Shown here in pieces: positions 8,732 to 18,195 of a stretch of DNA of 64,000 nucleotides (positions within the stretch are counted from its first letter, which is position 1; each line of letters opens with the position of its first letter). The stretch is taken from contig JAFZPX010000044.1 in NCBI GenBank assembly GCA_017552455.1, positions 1-64,000 on the forward strand. Direction: 5' to 3'. This DNA comes from Clostridiales bacterium. Its GTDB lineage: Bacteria > Bacillota > Clostridia > Saccharofermentanales > Saccharofermentanaceae. The notes beneath the pieces were generated by a model. The model ran no database searches. It was given only the letters and a program-made list of their open reading frames with translations, and was not told the origin of the DNA. A program made the position numbers and the translations under genes.

Positions 8732-11286
8732 GCCATATCACCTCCTTCCAAAGACTCTTCCGGCTCGAACTCGAGGACATCATCATCCTGCTCATCCGCC
8801 GATAACCCCATCAGCTGAGTCTTGATCTCAGCGCAGACTCTTCCGTAATCCTGCATCATCTTATCGTGATTGCTGCTGATGAATTCTCCGTCCGAACTCT
8901 TGGCAGCCATCTCAAGTGCCTTGGCCTTCTCAGACAGATCAGCCGCACCGATCATCTTTGATGTGCTCTTTAACGCATGCACATAGATCTCATAGTCGTG
9001 CCATTCTTTCTTGCCGTAACTAGACTTCATCGATGCCATCTTCTCATCAGACTCAGATGCGAACTGGATCAGAAGTGACTTATAGAATTCAGCATCATCG
9101 ATGCAGTAGCGAAGGCCTGCAGAAGTATTGATACCTACATCCTCAAGCTTACTGAATGCATCTTCAGTAGAGATGGTCTTCTCGGGCTCCGGAATGATCT
9201 CCTCATACTCACTGTCATCGGAAGATTGATCATCTTCATATGTGATCGACTTCTTAGGCAGAACAAACTTCAATACACGCTCAAGCTCCTCGGTCTCTAC
9301 AGGCTTACTTACGAAGCCGTCGAAGCCTTCTGAGAGGAACATCTGCTTGGCAGAGCTCATCGCATTAGCTGTAAGAGCTACTATCGGTATAGAGCCGTTA
9401 AGTCCGGATACATCCGTACGGATTCTCTTCATGGCCTCGACGCCGTCCATGCCGCTCATCATGTGATCCATGAAGATGATGTCGAATACCTTTTCGCGGC
9501 AGATGTCGATGGACTCCTGTCCGGATGTAACTGTCGTAACCTCCATGCCGTAGCGCGAGAATATGCTCTTGGCTACAACGAGGTTCATGGACTCATCGTC
9601 AACTACGAGTGCACGTACGCCGTTGCAGCGCAGCTTCTTAGCAGATGCTTCCTTATCGCCGACGCTCGAATTAAGAACGGATACTACAGGGAAGCAATAG
9701 AAAGGTTTCTCGAGGATCTTAACGAGGGAGTTCTTGGGAAGAACGAGGTCTTCGTTAGCGACAACCGCGACAACCATATCGTTCGCGAGTTTCTCTAGAA
9801 GCTCGACGTTGTCGCGGTACTCCTCTTCACCTACAAACACATGTGTAAGATGAATGGAGTCGCGAAGAAGCTTCAGGTTAGACGCATTGTTAACGCGGTG
9901 CATCTGAACGCCCAGGCCCTTAACGATATTAAGTACCATCGAATTGTAGTAGTCGCGGACTGCGGGGTTCTCGTATTTCTCGAAGTGCAGGAAAGCACCG
10001 AGACAGAGCTTGTCGGGATTAGCAACTGACATGCACGATACGGGATCTACAACCTTCTGAGGGATACTTACATGAACCGTAGTTCCCACATCAGGCTTAC
10101 TCTCGATCGTCATGAAGCCTCCGAGAAGCGAGACGAAGCCCGATACGATAGCAAGGCCGAGTCCTAAGCCGCTGCCCATTCTGGTGCGGGAGGAATCAGC
10201 CTGATAGAAGCTCTCGTAAACCTTCTCGAGTTCATAGTCCGACATACCAATGCCCGTATCGGTTACTTCGATGCAGAGGTTAACGCCGTACTCCTGCTCT
10301 TCACTTGAGATCCTCACATACACACCGCCCTTCTGTGTGTACTTGAGGCCGTTGCTGATAAGTGACTTCAGTATCTTCTTGAGCTTACTTACGTCTGTAT
10401 TCATTACTGCAGGGATTGAAGGATCAACATCGATGATGAGCTCCACCTGCTTGGACTTATACTGCTTGATCTCCGTTACCAGATCGTGAAGGACTGAAGA
10501 GAGCATATAGTCTTCGTTGTTACGAACAGCCTTGTGACGGTCGATCTCGGAATAATCTAGGATATCGCTTATCTGCTCTGCTACCTTACGGCCGGCGTTA
10601 CGGACAGCTATCATGTCATTCTCTACTGCGCGGTTACGGCTCTTCTCGATACAGATCGTCGACAGACCGATGATCGCATTAACGGGTGTACGAAGCTCGT
10701 GCGAGACGTTAGCGAGGAAGTCGTTAAGCTTCTCTGTAGCTTCCTTGAGCTGAATGACCTCGTCCTTCGATCTGTTAAGAACCTCCTGCCACTTATCGAT
10801 GATGATCTTCGCGAATCTGCCGATGAAGAATACCATTATAACGTGGAGGATAGAACGCGAGATGATGAGTGCATCAAACTCCTCATGTGCAAGAACCATC
10901 GAGACAATCTCGAATGCCATCGTGCCGTAGTAAGTAAACTGGCATAAAGTGATGAGCGACTTAATGCCCGTCATCGTGAACAGCATGATGAGAGCTGACA
11001 TGACAACCGCAAGGTCGAATGTACTTGTCTGATGTGTTCCGTAGAAGAAGAACTCGCCCATCATGAGGACTGCATAGATCCAAAGTCTGATACCAGCAGG
11101 TGTATCGTGTCTGATGTGAAGTACCCAGCTTACGATCACTCCCGCTACGACGAGAAGGAGCATCCACTTCTCCCACCCCATCAGGAAGGATTCAACTATA
11201 AGCGCAATGGAGAAAAGCGTGTAGCTTATAAGAAGCGTCAGGTGTGATGTTTGAAACAATCCGTTGCTGTCCTTGGAAATAGTCAT
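8728..11286 (-). CDS. Membrane hybrid histidine kinase with pseudo-receiver, receiver and HPt domains
   Basis: 852 residues. About five or six membrane segments (15-165) are followed by a HisKA domain with SHELRTP (His about 196), an ATPase domain (DTGIGM, GSGLGLGLAIV; to about 410), a receiver-like segment without the acidic pocket (about 425-545), a full receiver (about 555-680; VVDDESMN, FMDHMMSGMDG with Asp about 607, SKPV) and a C-terminal HPt domain with VHALKSTSKMIGA (His about 771). The protein therefore carries a complete His-Asp-His relay and can pass phosphate to another receiver, such as those in the REC-GGDEF-REC-HD-GYP protein encoded six bases upstream. The stop overlaps the next start by four bases. 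Confidence 0.9.
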   Translation of the reverse strand: MTISKDSNGLFQTSHLTLLISYTLFSIALIVESFLMGWEKWMLLLVVAGVIVSWVLHIRHDTPAGIRLWIYAVLMMGEFFFYGTHQTSTFDLAVVMSALIMLFTMTGIKSLITLCQFTYYGTMAFEIVSMVLAHEEFDALIISRSILHVIMVFFIGRFAKIIIDKWQEVLNRSKDEVIQLKEATEKLNDFLANVSHELRTPVNAIIGLSTICIEKSRNRAVENDMIAVRNAGRKVAEQISDILDYSEIDRHKAVRNNEDYMLSSVLHDLVTEIKQYKSKQVELIIDVDPSIPAVMNTDVSKLKKILKSLISNGLKYTQKGGVYVRISSEEQEYGVNLCIEVTDTGIGMSDYELEKVYESFYQADSSRTRMGSGLGLGLAIVSGFVSLLGGFMTIESKPDVGTTVHVSIPQKVVDPVSCMSVANPDKLCLGAFLHFEKYENPAVRDYYNSMVLNIVKGLGVQMHRVNNASNLKLLRDSIHLTHVFVGEEEYRDNVELLEKLANDMVVAVVANEDLVLPKNSLVKILEKPFYCFPVVSVLNSSVGDKEASAKKLRCNGVRALVVDDESMNLVVAKSIFSRYGMEVTTVTSGQESIDICREKVFDIIFMDHMMSGMDGVEAMKRIRTDVSGLNGSIPIVALTANAMSSAKQMFLSEGFDGFVSKPVETEELERVLKFVLPKKSITYEDDQSSDDSEYEEIIPEPEKTISTEDAFSKLEDVGINTSAGLRYCIDDAEFYKSLLIQFASESDEKMASMKSSYGKKEWHDYEIYVHALKSTSKMIGAADLSEKAKALEMAAKSSDGEFISSNHDKMMQDYGRVCAEIKTQLMGLSADEQDDDVLEFEPEESLEGGDMA

Positions 11287-11292
11287 ACAGGT

Positions 11293-13656
11293 TTATCCTC
11301 TGAATCTGTAGTCTTTATCTTCTTCGATTATCTCGAGCATTATGTCTGCAAACTTCGGGTCGAACTGAGTTCCCTTGCCGTTGATAAGTTCGCTCTTGAT
11401 CTCATCCTGAGTCATATGATCTCTGTAGCTTCTGTCAGATGACATCGCATCATAAGCATCTGCAACAGCGATTATCCTTGCTTCCTCAGGGATAGCATCG
11501 CCCGCGAGAGCGTCAGGGTAACCTGTTCCGTCGTAACGCTCGTGATGGTGTCTGGCACCAAGTGCGAACTTAGGATTATTCTCGATCTTTTGCAGGATGG
11601 AATCTCCCATTACGGAGTGCTTCTTGATGATCTCGTACTCTTCGTCCGTGAGCGCACCCTTCTTGTTAAGGACCGTAATCTGGATGCCAATCTTACCTAC
11701 GTCGTGCAGGATGCCTATCATGTATATCTCATCCTGACGGGCTTCAGTGTAGCCGAGCCTTTTCGCTATCATCTTGGAGTACTGTGCTACGCGGCTTGAG
11801 TGGCCCTTGGTGTAAACGTCCTTGGTATCGATGGCCGCAACGAGTGCGCTTACTACCTGCAGGAACAGATCCTTGTTCTCGCGCGTCTTCTGCTCGACCT
11901 CGAAGTAGAGCTGCTTTTGCAAAGTAACGAGCTCGATCAGGTTGTTTACGCGAAGAAGGAGAACCTCCGGCACGAAAGGCTTGCGTATGAAGTCCATGGC
12001 ACCGAGCTGCAGGCCTTCCCTCTCAGCGCCGTCACTCTCGTCTGCCGTGAGGAAGATAACGGGAAGCTTGGACGCAGGTGTCTCGAGTGAATGCAGTTTC
12101 TTTATCGTCTCGTAGCCATCCATACCCGGCATCTTTACATCAAGCAGGATGAGGTCAGGAAGCGGTCCGTCCTTATCGAGCTGCTCGAACAGAGCCTCGC
12201 CCGACTTCAATGCAGTAACGAGTATGCCGCCGGAGCTTAAGATCTTACCTGCAACCTGAAGGTTGATAGCGTCGTCGTCAACGATATAGACGCGCTTTGT
12301 CTTCTCCACCTTCACCTGCTCCTGGTCGTTGCCGATGAACTCGGTCTCGTGAGAGATGATCAAGTTATCGACGCCTTTCTTCTTCCAGTCTTCGATGATG
12401 TGGCTAATAACCTTGCCTACCGAATCCTCCCTGATATCTGTGAGGAAAACGAAATACTGATTCTTCCTGTTACGCATGAAGATATCAGACTTACGAAGTG
12501 AATCTTTTATGTGGTTGCCGAACTCGTCGACACTGTCGTTATATGCTGCATCAGCTTCTCCGCTTGAAGGCGTAAGCGTGAACAGCACCTTACATGCGTT
12601 AATGTGATGTCTGATGATGTATCTGATGACGTAGCGATAAACGGGAGAGAATGAATCCTTATCAAGCTGCAGCGCCACGTTCTGGATGGATCTCTCGCCC
12701 AGTATCTCGGAGATAGCCTGGATATCAAGATCCTCAGTACCCTGCGCTTCATCTTCCGTATCCTCGTTGTAAAGCTCGTAGCCGTGCTTGCCGTTCTTCT
12801 TTACGATGTAAAGCGACTTATCCGCAAGCTTAAGGAGTGAATTGTACTCGTTGCCGTAGCGAGGTACGAAGATGCCTCCGACAGATGCGCCGAGCGGGAT
12901 GCTCATGTCGTCGCCCATAAGCTCCTTGGCCTTGGCAACCAGAGCCTCGTTGATCTTTGCCGTTATGTCTGCGACCTTCGCCTCGGAAGTAATGCCTATC
13001 GCGAAAGAAACAAATTCGTCGCCTCCGATACGTCCGTTCTTACTTCCCGTGGGAACCGTGTCCTTTATGATCTGCGCGAAAGCGATAAGCACCTTGTCAC
13101 CCATCTCGTGTCCGTAGATGTCGTTTACGAGCTTGAATGAGTCGAGGTCGATCATCATGAGGCAGCCTGTGTTCTCGGAACACATCTTCGACAGCTCAAC
13201 GCCCGTGGCACCCTTGTTAAGGAAGCCTGTGAGCTTATCTATCGTAGCCTCACTCTTAAGGCTCTGCATCTCCTGGGAATTCGAGAGGATATTATCGAGT
13301 CTTCTGAGCAGTACGTCAGGGTTGAATGGCTTTCTTATGAAGTCAGATACGCCGACCTCGAAGCCTCTTGTCTCTGTATCAACATCCTCGTCTGCGGTAA
13401 GGAAGATGACAGGAGTCTTCATGAGCCCCTTCTTCTCTTCTATTTCTCTTAGCTTGAGCAGCGTCTCGAAGCCGTCCATCTCCGGCATCTTGATATCAAG
13501 AAGCACGAGATCCGGCATTCCGTTGCCTTCAACATACTCGAGAAAAGCGCGCCCCGACTTCAAAGCCGTAACACGCATATTGTTCTTACTTAAGATATGA
13601 CCTGCCATCTTAAGATTAGCGGTATCATCATCTACAACTATTATCCACTTGGCCAT
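11293..13656 (-). CDS. Two-receiver GGDEF and HD-GYP c-di-GMP response regulator
   Basis: 787 residues from the ATG beginning MAKWIIVVDDD, preferred because GGGGTG precedes it; an ATG 12 bases earlier has no ribosome site. Order: receiver 1 (to about 125; VVDDD, LLDIKMPEMDG), GGDEF (about 135-295; NGRIGGDEF intact), a degenerate GGDEF-like segment (about 305-440; RNRKNQYFVFL where the signature should be), receiver 2 (about 455-575; LLDVKMPGMDG) and HD-GYP (about 595-785) with HSSRV, HDVGK, HHHERYDGTGYP and ADAYDAM. The protein can in principle both make and degrade c-di-GMP under control of two phosphorylation sites. It is the first gene of the operon and probably receives phosphate from the following HPt kinase. 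Confidence 0.9.
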   Translation of the reverse strand: MAKWIIVVDDDTANLKMAGHILSKNNMRVTALKSGRAFLEYVEGNGMPDLVLLDIKMPEMDGFETLLKLREIEEKKGLMKTPVIFLTADEDVDTETRGFEVGVSDFIRKPFNPDVLLRRLDNILSNSQEMQSLKSEATIDKLTGFLNKGATGVELSKMCSENTGCLMMIDLDSFKLVNDIYGHEMGDKVLIAFAQIIKDTVPTGSKNGRIGGDEFVSFAIGITSEAKVADITAKINEALVAKAKELMGDDMSIPLGASVGGIFVPRYGNEYNSLLKLADKSLYIVKKNGKHGYELYNEDTEDEAQGTEDLDIQAISEILGERSIQNVALQLDKDSFSPVYRYVIRYIIRHHINACKVLFTLTPSSGEADAAYNDSVDEFGNHIKDSLRKSDIFMRNRKNQYFVFLTDIREDSVGKVISHIIEDWKKKGVDNLIISHETEFIGNDQEQVKVEKTKRVYIVDDDAINLQVAGKILSSGGILVTALKSGEALFEQLDKDGPLPDLILLDVKMPGMDGYETIKKLHSLETPASKLPVIFLTADESDGAEREGLQLGAMDFIRKPFVPEVLLLRVNNLIELVTLQKQLYFEVEQKTRENKDLFLQVVSALVAAIDTKDVYTKGHSSRVAQYSKMIAKRLGYTEARQDEIYMIGILHDVGKIGIQITVLNKKGALTDEEYEIIKKHSVMGDSILQKIENNPKFALGARHHHERYDGTGYPDALAGDAIPEEARIIAVADAYDAMSSDRSYRDHMTQDEIKSELINGKGTQFDPKFADIMLEIIEEDKDYRFRG

Positions 13657-13668
13657 AACACACCCCAT

Positions 13669-13691
13669 ATTATCAATTCTTTTTTATTATA
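13669..13691 (-). promoter_or_regulatory. Putative promoter of the c-di-GMP/phosphorelay operon
   Basis: The minus strand has TATAAT (complement of 13686-13691) 29 bases before the chosen start, within an AT-rich stretch. No clear -35 box lies 16-18 bases upstream. A second -10-like GATAAT (complement of 13669-13674) lies closer. This is a weak, motif-only call. Confidence 0.35.
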
Positions 13692-13750
13692 ATACGGTGG
13701 CGTGCGCGATTTTTTTAATAATATATTAATAATGTGGGTTGCGGGGCTCC

Positions 13751-14443
13751 TTAAGCCAAGAGGAAATATGTAAGCGCGCCTGTCGCGATCGCGCATATGA
13801 TCACGAAGACGATAGGCGTCGACAGAAGCTTCTTGTGGAACCCCTTAACCCTTGCAGGCGCGTTGGGAGATATTCTGATAGTTGTCGTTGAGCCCAGCGG
13901 AATCTTCGCGTCTTTGGTTACCTCGAATGTGTCATAGCAAGCCTGAATCTTCTGACCGTTATAGTGGTACTCGAATACCGGAGAAGTTACGGGGAAAAGA
14001 ATATCGTCTCCCCCGCCGTCCATAGTGCGCCAGTAACCGATACAGGTCGCACTGACCTCTTCCGTATAGACTGTCTTATCTGCCATGAGATAACCGATTA
14101 TCTTAACGAGCATGTAAAGGCCTATCGATATGCTTGCTATAAGGCCAAGGCTCAAATAAAAGCGGTACGATTCCATGTTGCTTTTGTTAAGAACAGCGAT
14201 AACCGTTGCAAGAACTCCGCCAAGAATACATGCCCTTCCTATCCATTGAAATACCGGGCTTTCAACGAAGTATCTGGGCGAGTCCTTGTCCTGCTTCATC
14301 ATCGTGCCGAACCAGTCGGACGGATTGTTAAGAACAGACCTGCGGTACTCGCCGAAGCTTTGCCTGAGCGCCTGTTCGCCTTCAGGACTTAATACCATCT
14401 CTTCGTTGAAGAAGTATTCTTTGTCATTCGGATCAAACTTCAT
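13751..14443 (-). CDS. DUF3592-like membrane protein
   Basis: 230 residues with two membrane segments near 70-110 and one at the C-terminus (about 207-228). The part between them, with PVFEYHYNGQKI, GSTTTIRISP and NAPARV, resembles the DUF3592 extracytoplasmic fold; no function is established for that family. The start is preceded by AAGGAGATG. It is the last gene of a close series with two other small membrane proteins and a MATE transporter, 11 bases after its neighbour. The role is unknown; membership in the exporter operon is the only contextual clue. Confidence 0.6.
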   Translation of the reverse strand: MKFDPNDKEYFFNEEMVLSPEGEQALRQSFGEYRRSVLNNPSDWFGTMMKQDKDSPRYFVESPVFQWIGRACILGGVLATVIAVLNKSNMESYRFYLSLGLIASISIGLYMLVKIIGYLMADKTVYTEEVSATCIGYWRTMDGGGDDILFPVTSPVFEYHYNGQKIQACYDTFEVTKDAKIPLGSTTTIRISPNAPARVKGFHKKLLSTPIVFVIICAIATGALTYFLLA

Positions 14444-14454
14444 AAGGCATCTCC

Positions 14455-15162
14455 TTATAACTCTTCGAAGTCCTCGATCAAATCCTTGTAATCGTGAATA
14501 AAGCCGTATTCTTTCTCGTTACGTGTGCCGTTTACCGCGAACGCGAACCAATCTATGAAGATCATGTAGTCGTAGTCATAAAGCATAAGGTGACGCACTT
14601 CTTCTTTCGCGCCGGGCTTTGTTGTAGAACTTAAAGGAAGCACCCAGACCGGGTCGGGGAAAGGCTCCCAATGTCTGTCGTCAACGTAAGGATATTTCTT
14701 CAGGAAAAACTCCTTCGTAACCTTGTAGACGGTCACGCGCTCACTCTCGATGAGTCCCGAGTCCCGAAGCCAGTTGTAGAACAGATTAAATCCTTTCTCC
14801 TCATTCGTCCACAGGACTAATGCGCCTCCGTGATACCACTCGTCCATGATATCAGGGTCAGTCGGTGTGACCTTGTCGAATCTCTCGTGCGCATTCGGGT
14901 AGACATACACGACTTTGTTAAGTATGCGATTGCGAAGCTTTACGAGCATCTTCGGGATTAAGTACCACGTAAGCACGAGCACAGCTGGAACAGCCGGTAT
15001 CATGAGTTGCCAAGAAAGAAACGATGGTAAAGCCGCTATGATAAATATGCTTGAGACAAAAGAAATGACTACGCATCCGATAAAAATCCCGTCGCGAACC
15101 CTATCCCGCCTGTTACGGTTGATATAAGCGATATCGAATAAGTCCCGATTCGGGTCTTTCAT
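14455..15162 (-). CDS. Unknown membrane protein with two N-terminal membrane segments
   Basis: 235 residues. Two hydrophobic segments lie near 26-48 and 50-70, followed by a long soluble domain rich in aromatic residues (DEWYHGGALVLWTNEEKGFN, HWEPFPDPVWVLP, MIFIDWFAFAV). I do not recognise the family. The start lies four bases after the previous stop and has only a weak AAAGA ribosome site, so translation is probably coupled. Its stop overlaps the ribosome site of the DUF3592-like gene. It may be a cytoplasm-facing accessory protein of the same membrane cassette. Confidence 0.55.
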   Translation of the reverse strand: MKDPNRDLFDIAYINRNRRDRVRDGIFIGCVVISFVSSIFIIAALPSFLSWQLMIPAVPAVLVLTWYLIPKMLVKLRNRILNKVVYVYPNAHERFDKVTPTDPDIMDEWYHGGALVLWTNEEKGFNLFYNWLRDSGLIESERVTVYKVTKEFFLKKYPYVDDRHWEPFPDPVWVLPLSSTTKPGAKEEVRHLMLYDYDYMIFIDWFAFAVNGTRNEKEYGFIHDYKDLIEDFEEL

Positions 15163-15166
15163 ATCT

Positions 15167-15628
15167 TTAAGAGACGTTGCCGTTTACGATCTTAATAACG
15201 TCTGACTTATATTTCTTTACAAACTCGAAGATCTGATCCTGCTCTCCTGATGACATGGGGAAAGCTGCCATACCCTTCTGAAGCAAAGGCTTCTTGGAAG
15301 GTGTAAGATACTCACCCTTCATCGCCTTCTTGTTTGAGTCGAGAAAACTGAATGACTTCTGTCCGCGGTTTACGTAGAAGCCTACATAAGCGATATCCTC
15401 GAGAGCGAATTTCTTGTATCCGGGCAGTGTCCCGGAGGGCACAGAGAACATGATCTCGTTGTTGGAAGTGATGATGATCTGACCGTCCTTATCCTTGATC
15501 GTGTAGGTCTCCTGGATCATCTTCATGAACTTCTTCTTTGACTTGCTGTCAGCGAGCACGCACAATACTACGATTACGATAAAACCTACTACAAGTGCTA
15601 CTCCGATTAAGCCTGCCGAATTATTCAT
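15167..15628 (-). CDS. Small unknown protein with one N-terminal membrane anchor
   Basis: 153 residues from the ATG at MNNSAGLIGVALVV, chosen because GGAGGAAG lies at ideal distance; this start overlaps the last eight bases of the MATE gene. One membrane segment (about 6-27) is followed by a KSKKKFMK basic patch and a soluble domain with EIMFSVPSGTLPGYKKFALEDIA cut here into recognisable stretches EIMFSVPSG and GYKKFALED. That region looks like a small beta-rich fold of the PH or DUF3592 type. I do not recognise a named family. Overlap with the exporter gene implies co-translation. Confidence 0.6.
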   Translation of the reverse strand: MNNSAGLIGVALVVGFIVIVVLCVLADSKSKKKFMKMIQETYTIKDKDGQIIITSNNEIMFSVPSGTLPGYKKFALEDIAYVGFYVNRGQKSFSFLDSNKKAMKGEYLTPSKKPLLQKGMAAFPMSSGEQDQIFEFVKKYKSDVIKIVNGNVS

Positions 15629-16997
15629 GATTACTTCCTCCGTAACTGTATTCGTCATTAATTCTATCAATAAACCTTAGCAAAAGCACTATGGAGACGA
15701 GCATCATGATGGCTTCTGTCACGGGCTGCGCATGAATAAGACCTGTGAATCCGAAGAACTTATTGAAGACGATAAGAAGCGGGATGTAAAGGATAAGCTG
15801 ACGCACCAATGTGATACAGAATGCATACACTGGTTTACCCATCGCCTGGAAGGACATACGGCACATCGATACCGATCCTACAAAGGGCAGAATGAGCATC
15901 ATTGCCCTTACCGCCTGTGCGCCTACCCTGATGACTTCGGGCGAGTCTGTGAAGATGTCTACGAGAACCGGCGCAAGGAGGCCGTATCCTGCCATAAGAA
16001 CGATCTCAATTCCCGTTACGGTAATGATGCCGGCTTTAAGAACGGACTTCATTCGTGAGTAATTTCGCGCGCCGTAGTTATAACCCATGATAGGCTGAAC
16101 GCCGGAAGCAAAGCCCTGATAGACGTAGCTTCCGAGCGAGATCAGTTTCTGAGCTATGCCCGTTGCCGCGACGGTAAGAGGACCGTATGCGACAGCGAGG
16201 TTGTTGTTTACCGTATATGCCGCAGCTGTAAGAAGCGTCTCGAGTGATGCAGGAACGCCGACCCAGTAGATTTCCTTGATGATCTCAGCTGTGGGACGAA
16301 GCCTTTTCGCAGAGGGGGTGAGCAGGCTCTTCCCTGACAGGTAGAAGATGACTGACATGAGAACTCCCGCGACGTTGCCGAGAACGGTCGCGATGGCGGC
16401 GCCTCGGATCTGCATGTTAAGCGTGAAGATGAAGATGGGGTCGAGGATGATGTTTACGATCGTGCCTGCGACCATTCCGATCATCGATATCTTGACGGAG
16501 CCTTCGCTTCTTAAGAATGCACCGAGGGTGTAGCTTCCCATCGTGAAGACCGCGCCCATCAGGATAATGCTGACGTACTGCTTGGTATATTCGAACGTAA
16601 ACTCTTCTGCACCTAAGCCCTTTACGATCTTATCGATGACGATGAGACCTATGAGCGTAACGAGCAGGCCGTTGATCGCAGTAAGCACAAAACCTGTCGT
16701 GAGAGTGTGTTGCGCCTTGTCTCTGTCGCCTGCGCCGAGGCATCTAGCGATGAATGAAGATGCACCGGTTCCGATCATGTTGGCAAGTGCGACCATAACC
16801 ATCATGACGGGATAAGAAAGGTTAACGGCGGCAAGCTGATAGTCGTCTTTGGTAAGGCCGATGAAGTAAGTATCTACCCAGTTATAGAGCACCATAATAA
16901 ACATGCCCGCGACCAGAGGCAGACCCATCTTGATCACGGCCATGTAAGGCGTCTCTTGACTGAATGTGTAGATCCTTTTGTCTTCTTTATCCGGCAT
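15621..16997 (-). CDS. MATE-family multidrug/cation exporter
   Basis: 458 residues with about twelve membrane segments. The N-terminal pattern GLPLVAGMFIMVLYNWVDTY followed by GTGASSFIARCLGAGD is typical of MATE (DinF/MepA/NorM) exporters, which expel cationic drugs in exchange for Na+ or H+. It lies 18 bases after an unknown membrane protein gene and shares its last eight bases with the next gene, so it is part of a five-gene cassette. No good ribosome site precedes the ATG at MPDKEDKRIY; translation may be coupled to the upstream gene. Substrate is unknown. Confidence 0.9.
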   Translation of the reverse strand: MPDKEDKRIYTFSQETPYMAVIKMGLPLVAGMFIMVLYNWVDTYFIGLTKDDYQLAAVNLSYPVMMVMVALANMIGTGASSFIARCLGAGDRDKAQHTLTTGFVLTAINGLLVTLIGLIVIDKIVKGLGAEEFTFEYTKQYVSIILMGAVFTMGSYTLGAFLRSEGSVKISMIGMVAGTIVNIILDPIFIFTLNMQIRGAAIATVLGNVAGVLMSVIFYLSGKSLLTPSAKRLRPTAEIIKEIYWVGVPASLETLLTAAAYTVNNNLAVAYGPLTVAATGIAQKLISLGSYVYQGFASGVQPIMGYNYGARNYSRMKSVLKAGIITVTGIEIVLMAGYGLLAPVLVDIFTDSPEVIRVGAQAVRAMMLILPFVGSVSMCRMSFQAMGKPVYAFCITLVRQLILYIPLLIVFNKFFGFTGLIHAQPVTEAIMMLVSIVLLLRFIDRINDEYSYGGSNHE

Positions 16998-17015
16998 ACG
17001 CCAGTTGCTCGAATC

Positions 17016-17531
17016 TCAGATCATCGGATCGTTGAAAGCTGTTACTACGAAGTAATTAGGCTTCTTACCTTCTCCGCGGTCACCTCTTACGATAAGAAGA
17101 GGCATGCCCTGCTCACGGTGGAATGTGGACAGATATCTCATCTTAGGAAGATAAACCTGATCCTTCTCACACCATACGGACATATAAGGTCTGTTGTTGA
17201 CCTCCATATAGCCGACCATGATGCCTTCTGCGATCTCGTATGAATTACTCTTTCTTGTCGTGACAAAAGCCTTGATCGTATTCATTACTGAAAGAATTAC
17301 GAACAGACCTGCAGCATATACGAAGATCTGGCTGAATCCGGGATTCATAATGAAATAAACCAAGAAACCGCAGCAAGCCAGGATGATGATAATGGATATC
17401 GGAGCCACCATCTTGGAGCGGACATTCTCAAGTCTGCTAAGACGCTCCTCTTCCTGAGCCGTAGCCCTTCTGAATGAGATGTCATCAGGTGTTCCCTTAT
17501 GTCCTGTGTATTCTGCTGAGTCAAAAATCAT
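17016..17531 (-). CDS. Unknown two-segment membrane protein heading the MATE cassette
   Basis: 171 residues. A charged N-terminus precedes two hydrophobic segments (about 42-60 and 67-86); the C-terminal half (AEGIMVGYMEVNNRPYMSV, MPLLIVRGDRGEG, NYFVVTAF) resembles in layout the soluble part of the nearby DUF3592-like protein, though similarity is too weak to name. The ATG follows GGGAGGG. A TATAAT lies at the complement of 17557-17562, a plausible -10 box for the five-gene cassette. Function is unknown. Confidence 0.55.
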   Translation of the reverse strand: MIFDSAEYTGHKGTPDDISFRRATAQEEERLSRLENVRSKMVAPISIIIILACCGFLVYFIMNPGFSQIFVYAAGLFVILSVMNTIKAFVTTRKSNSYEIAEGIMVGYMEVNNRPYMSVWCEKDQVYLPKMRYLSTFHREQGMPLLIVRGDRGEGKKPNYFVVTAFNDPMI

Positions 17532-17613
17532 TTTAATACCCTCCCTTGCGGAAGATATTATACATCAAACTTTTGCCCGATTACGGGGCTTTATAAAGTC
17601 TTTATCATTGAAA

Positions 17614-18195
17614 TCAGTAGATCAACAGATCTTTTGACAGTTCAGCTTCCCAATCGATGGAGGTCGTTACGCCGGACATGCATGCAATTGACGAGAGGCC
17701 GTGGACGGTCGACCAAAGTTTGATTATGTCGATCTCCTTTTGCTTGGCTGATCTTCGTATCTTTTTCTCTTTAAGATACTTAAAATAAGTGTCCTTAAGA
17801 AGCAAAAACGGAGGATAGTCATCCTCGCAATCTTGGCTGTCACTTATATGAGCTACGATATTCTGGCTTGAGAACAAGAACTTGAAGTAGTCAGGCTTCC
17901 TAATGAAGAATTGAACATAGGCCTTGCCCATAAGAAGAAGTGACTCTTCAGCAGTCCTTCCCGAGTCAACGGCATTAGTCAGTTCCTCCATGAACTGACA
18001 GGTTACACTATCTTTAATTGCCTTAAGGAGCTCTTCCTTGTCCTTAAAATGAGCGTAAGGAGCAGCGTGTGAAACGTTGCAGAGGGCAGCTGCTTTTCGA
18101 AGTGAGAGATTACTCTCGCCGCTGTCGTTTATTATCTTTATGCCGGCGTCTATAAGTGCCTGGCGAAGATTCCCGTGATGATAGCCGTCACCCAT
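17614..18195 (-). CDS. TetR/AcrR-family transcriptional regulator
   Basis: 193 residues. The N-terminal helix-turn-helix contains GNLRQALIDAGIKII, LSLRKAAALCNVSHAAPYAH and FKDKEELLKAI, the standard TetR DNA-binding fold; the rest is a helical ligand-binding/dimer domain. It is translated from an ATG sharing a base with the stop of the upstream hydrolase gene (TAATG), so hydrolase and regulator are co-expressed. Two matching palindromes at the operon promoter are the expected operators, suggesting self-repression relieved by an unknown small molecule that the hydrolase might act on. Confidence 0.85.
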   Translation of the reverse strand: MGDGYHHGNLRQALIDAGIKIINDSGESNLSLRKAAALCNVSHAAPYAHFKDKEELLKAIKDSVTCQFMEELTNAVDSGRTAEESLLLMGKAYVQFFIRKPDYFKFLFSSQNIVAHISDSQDCEDDYPPFLLLKDTYFKYLKEKKIRRSAKQKEIDIIKLWSTVHGLSSIACMSGVTTSIDWEAELSKDLLIY

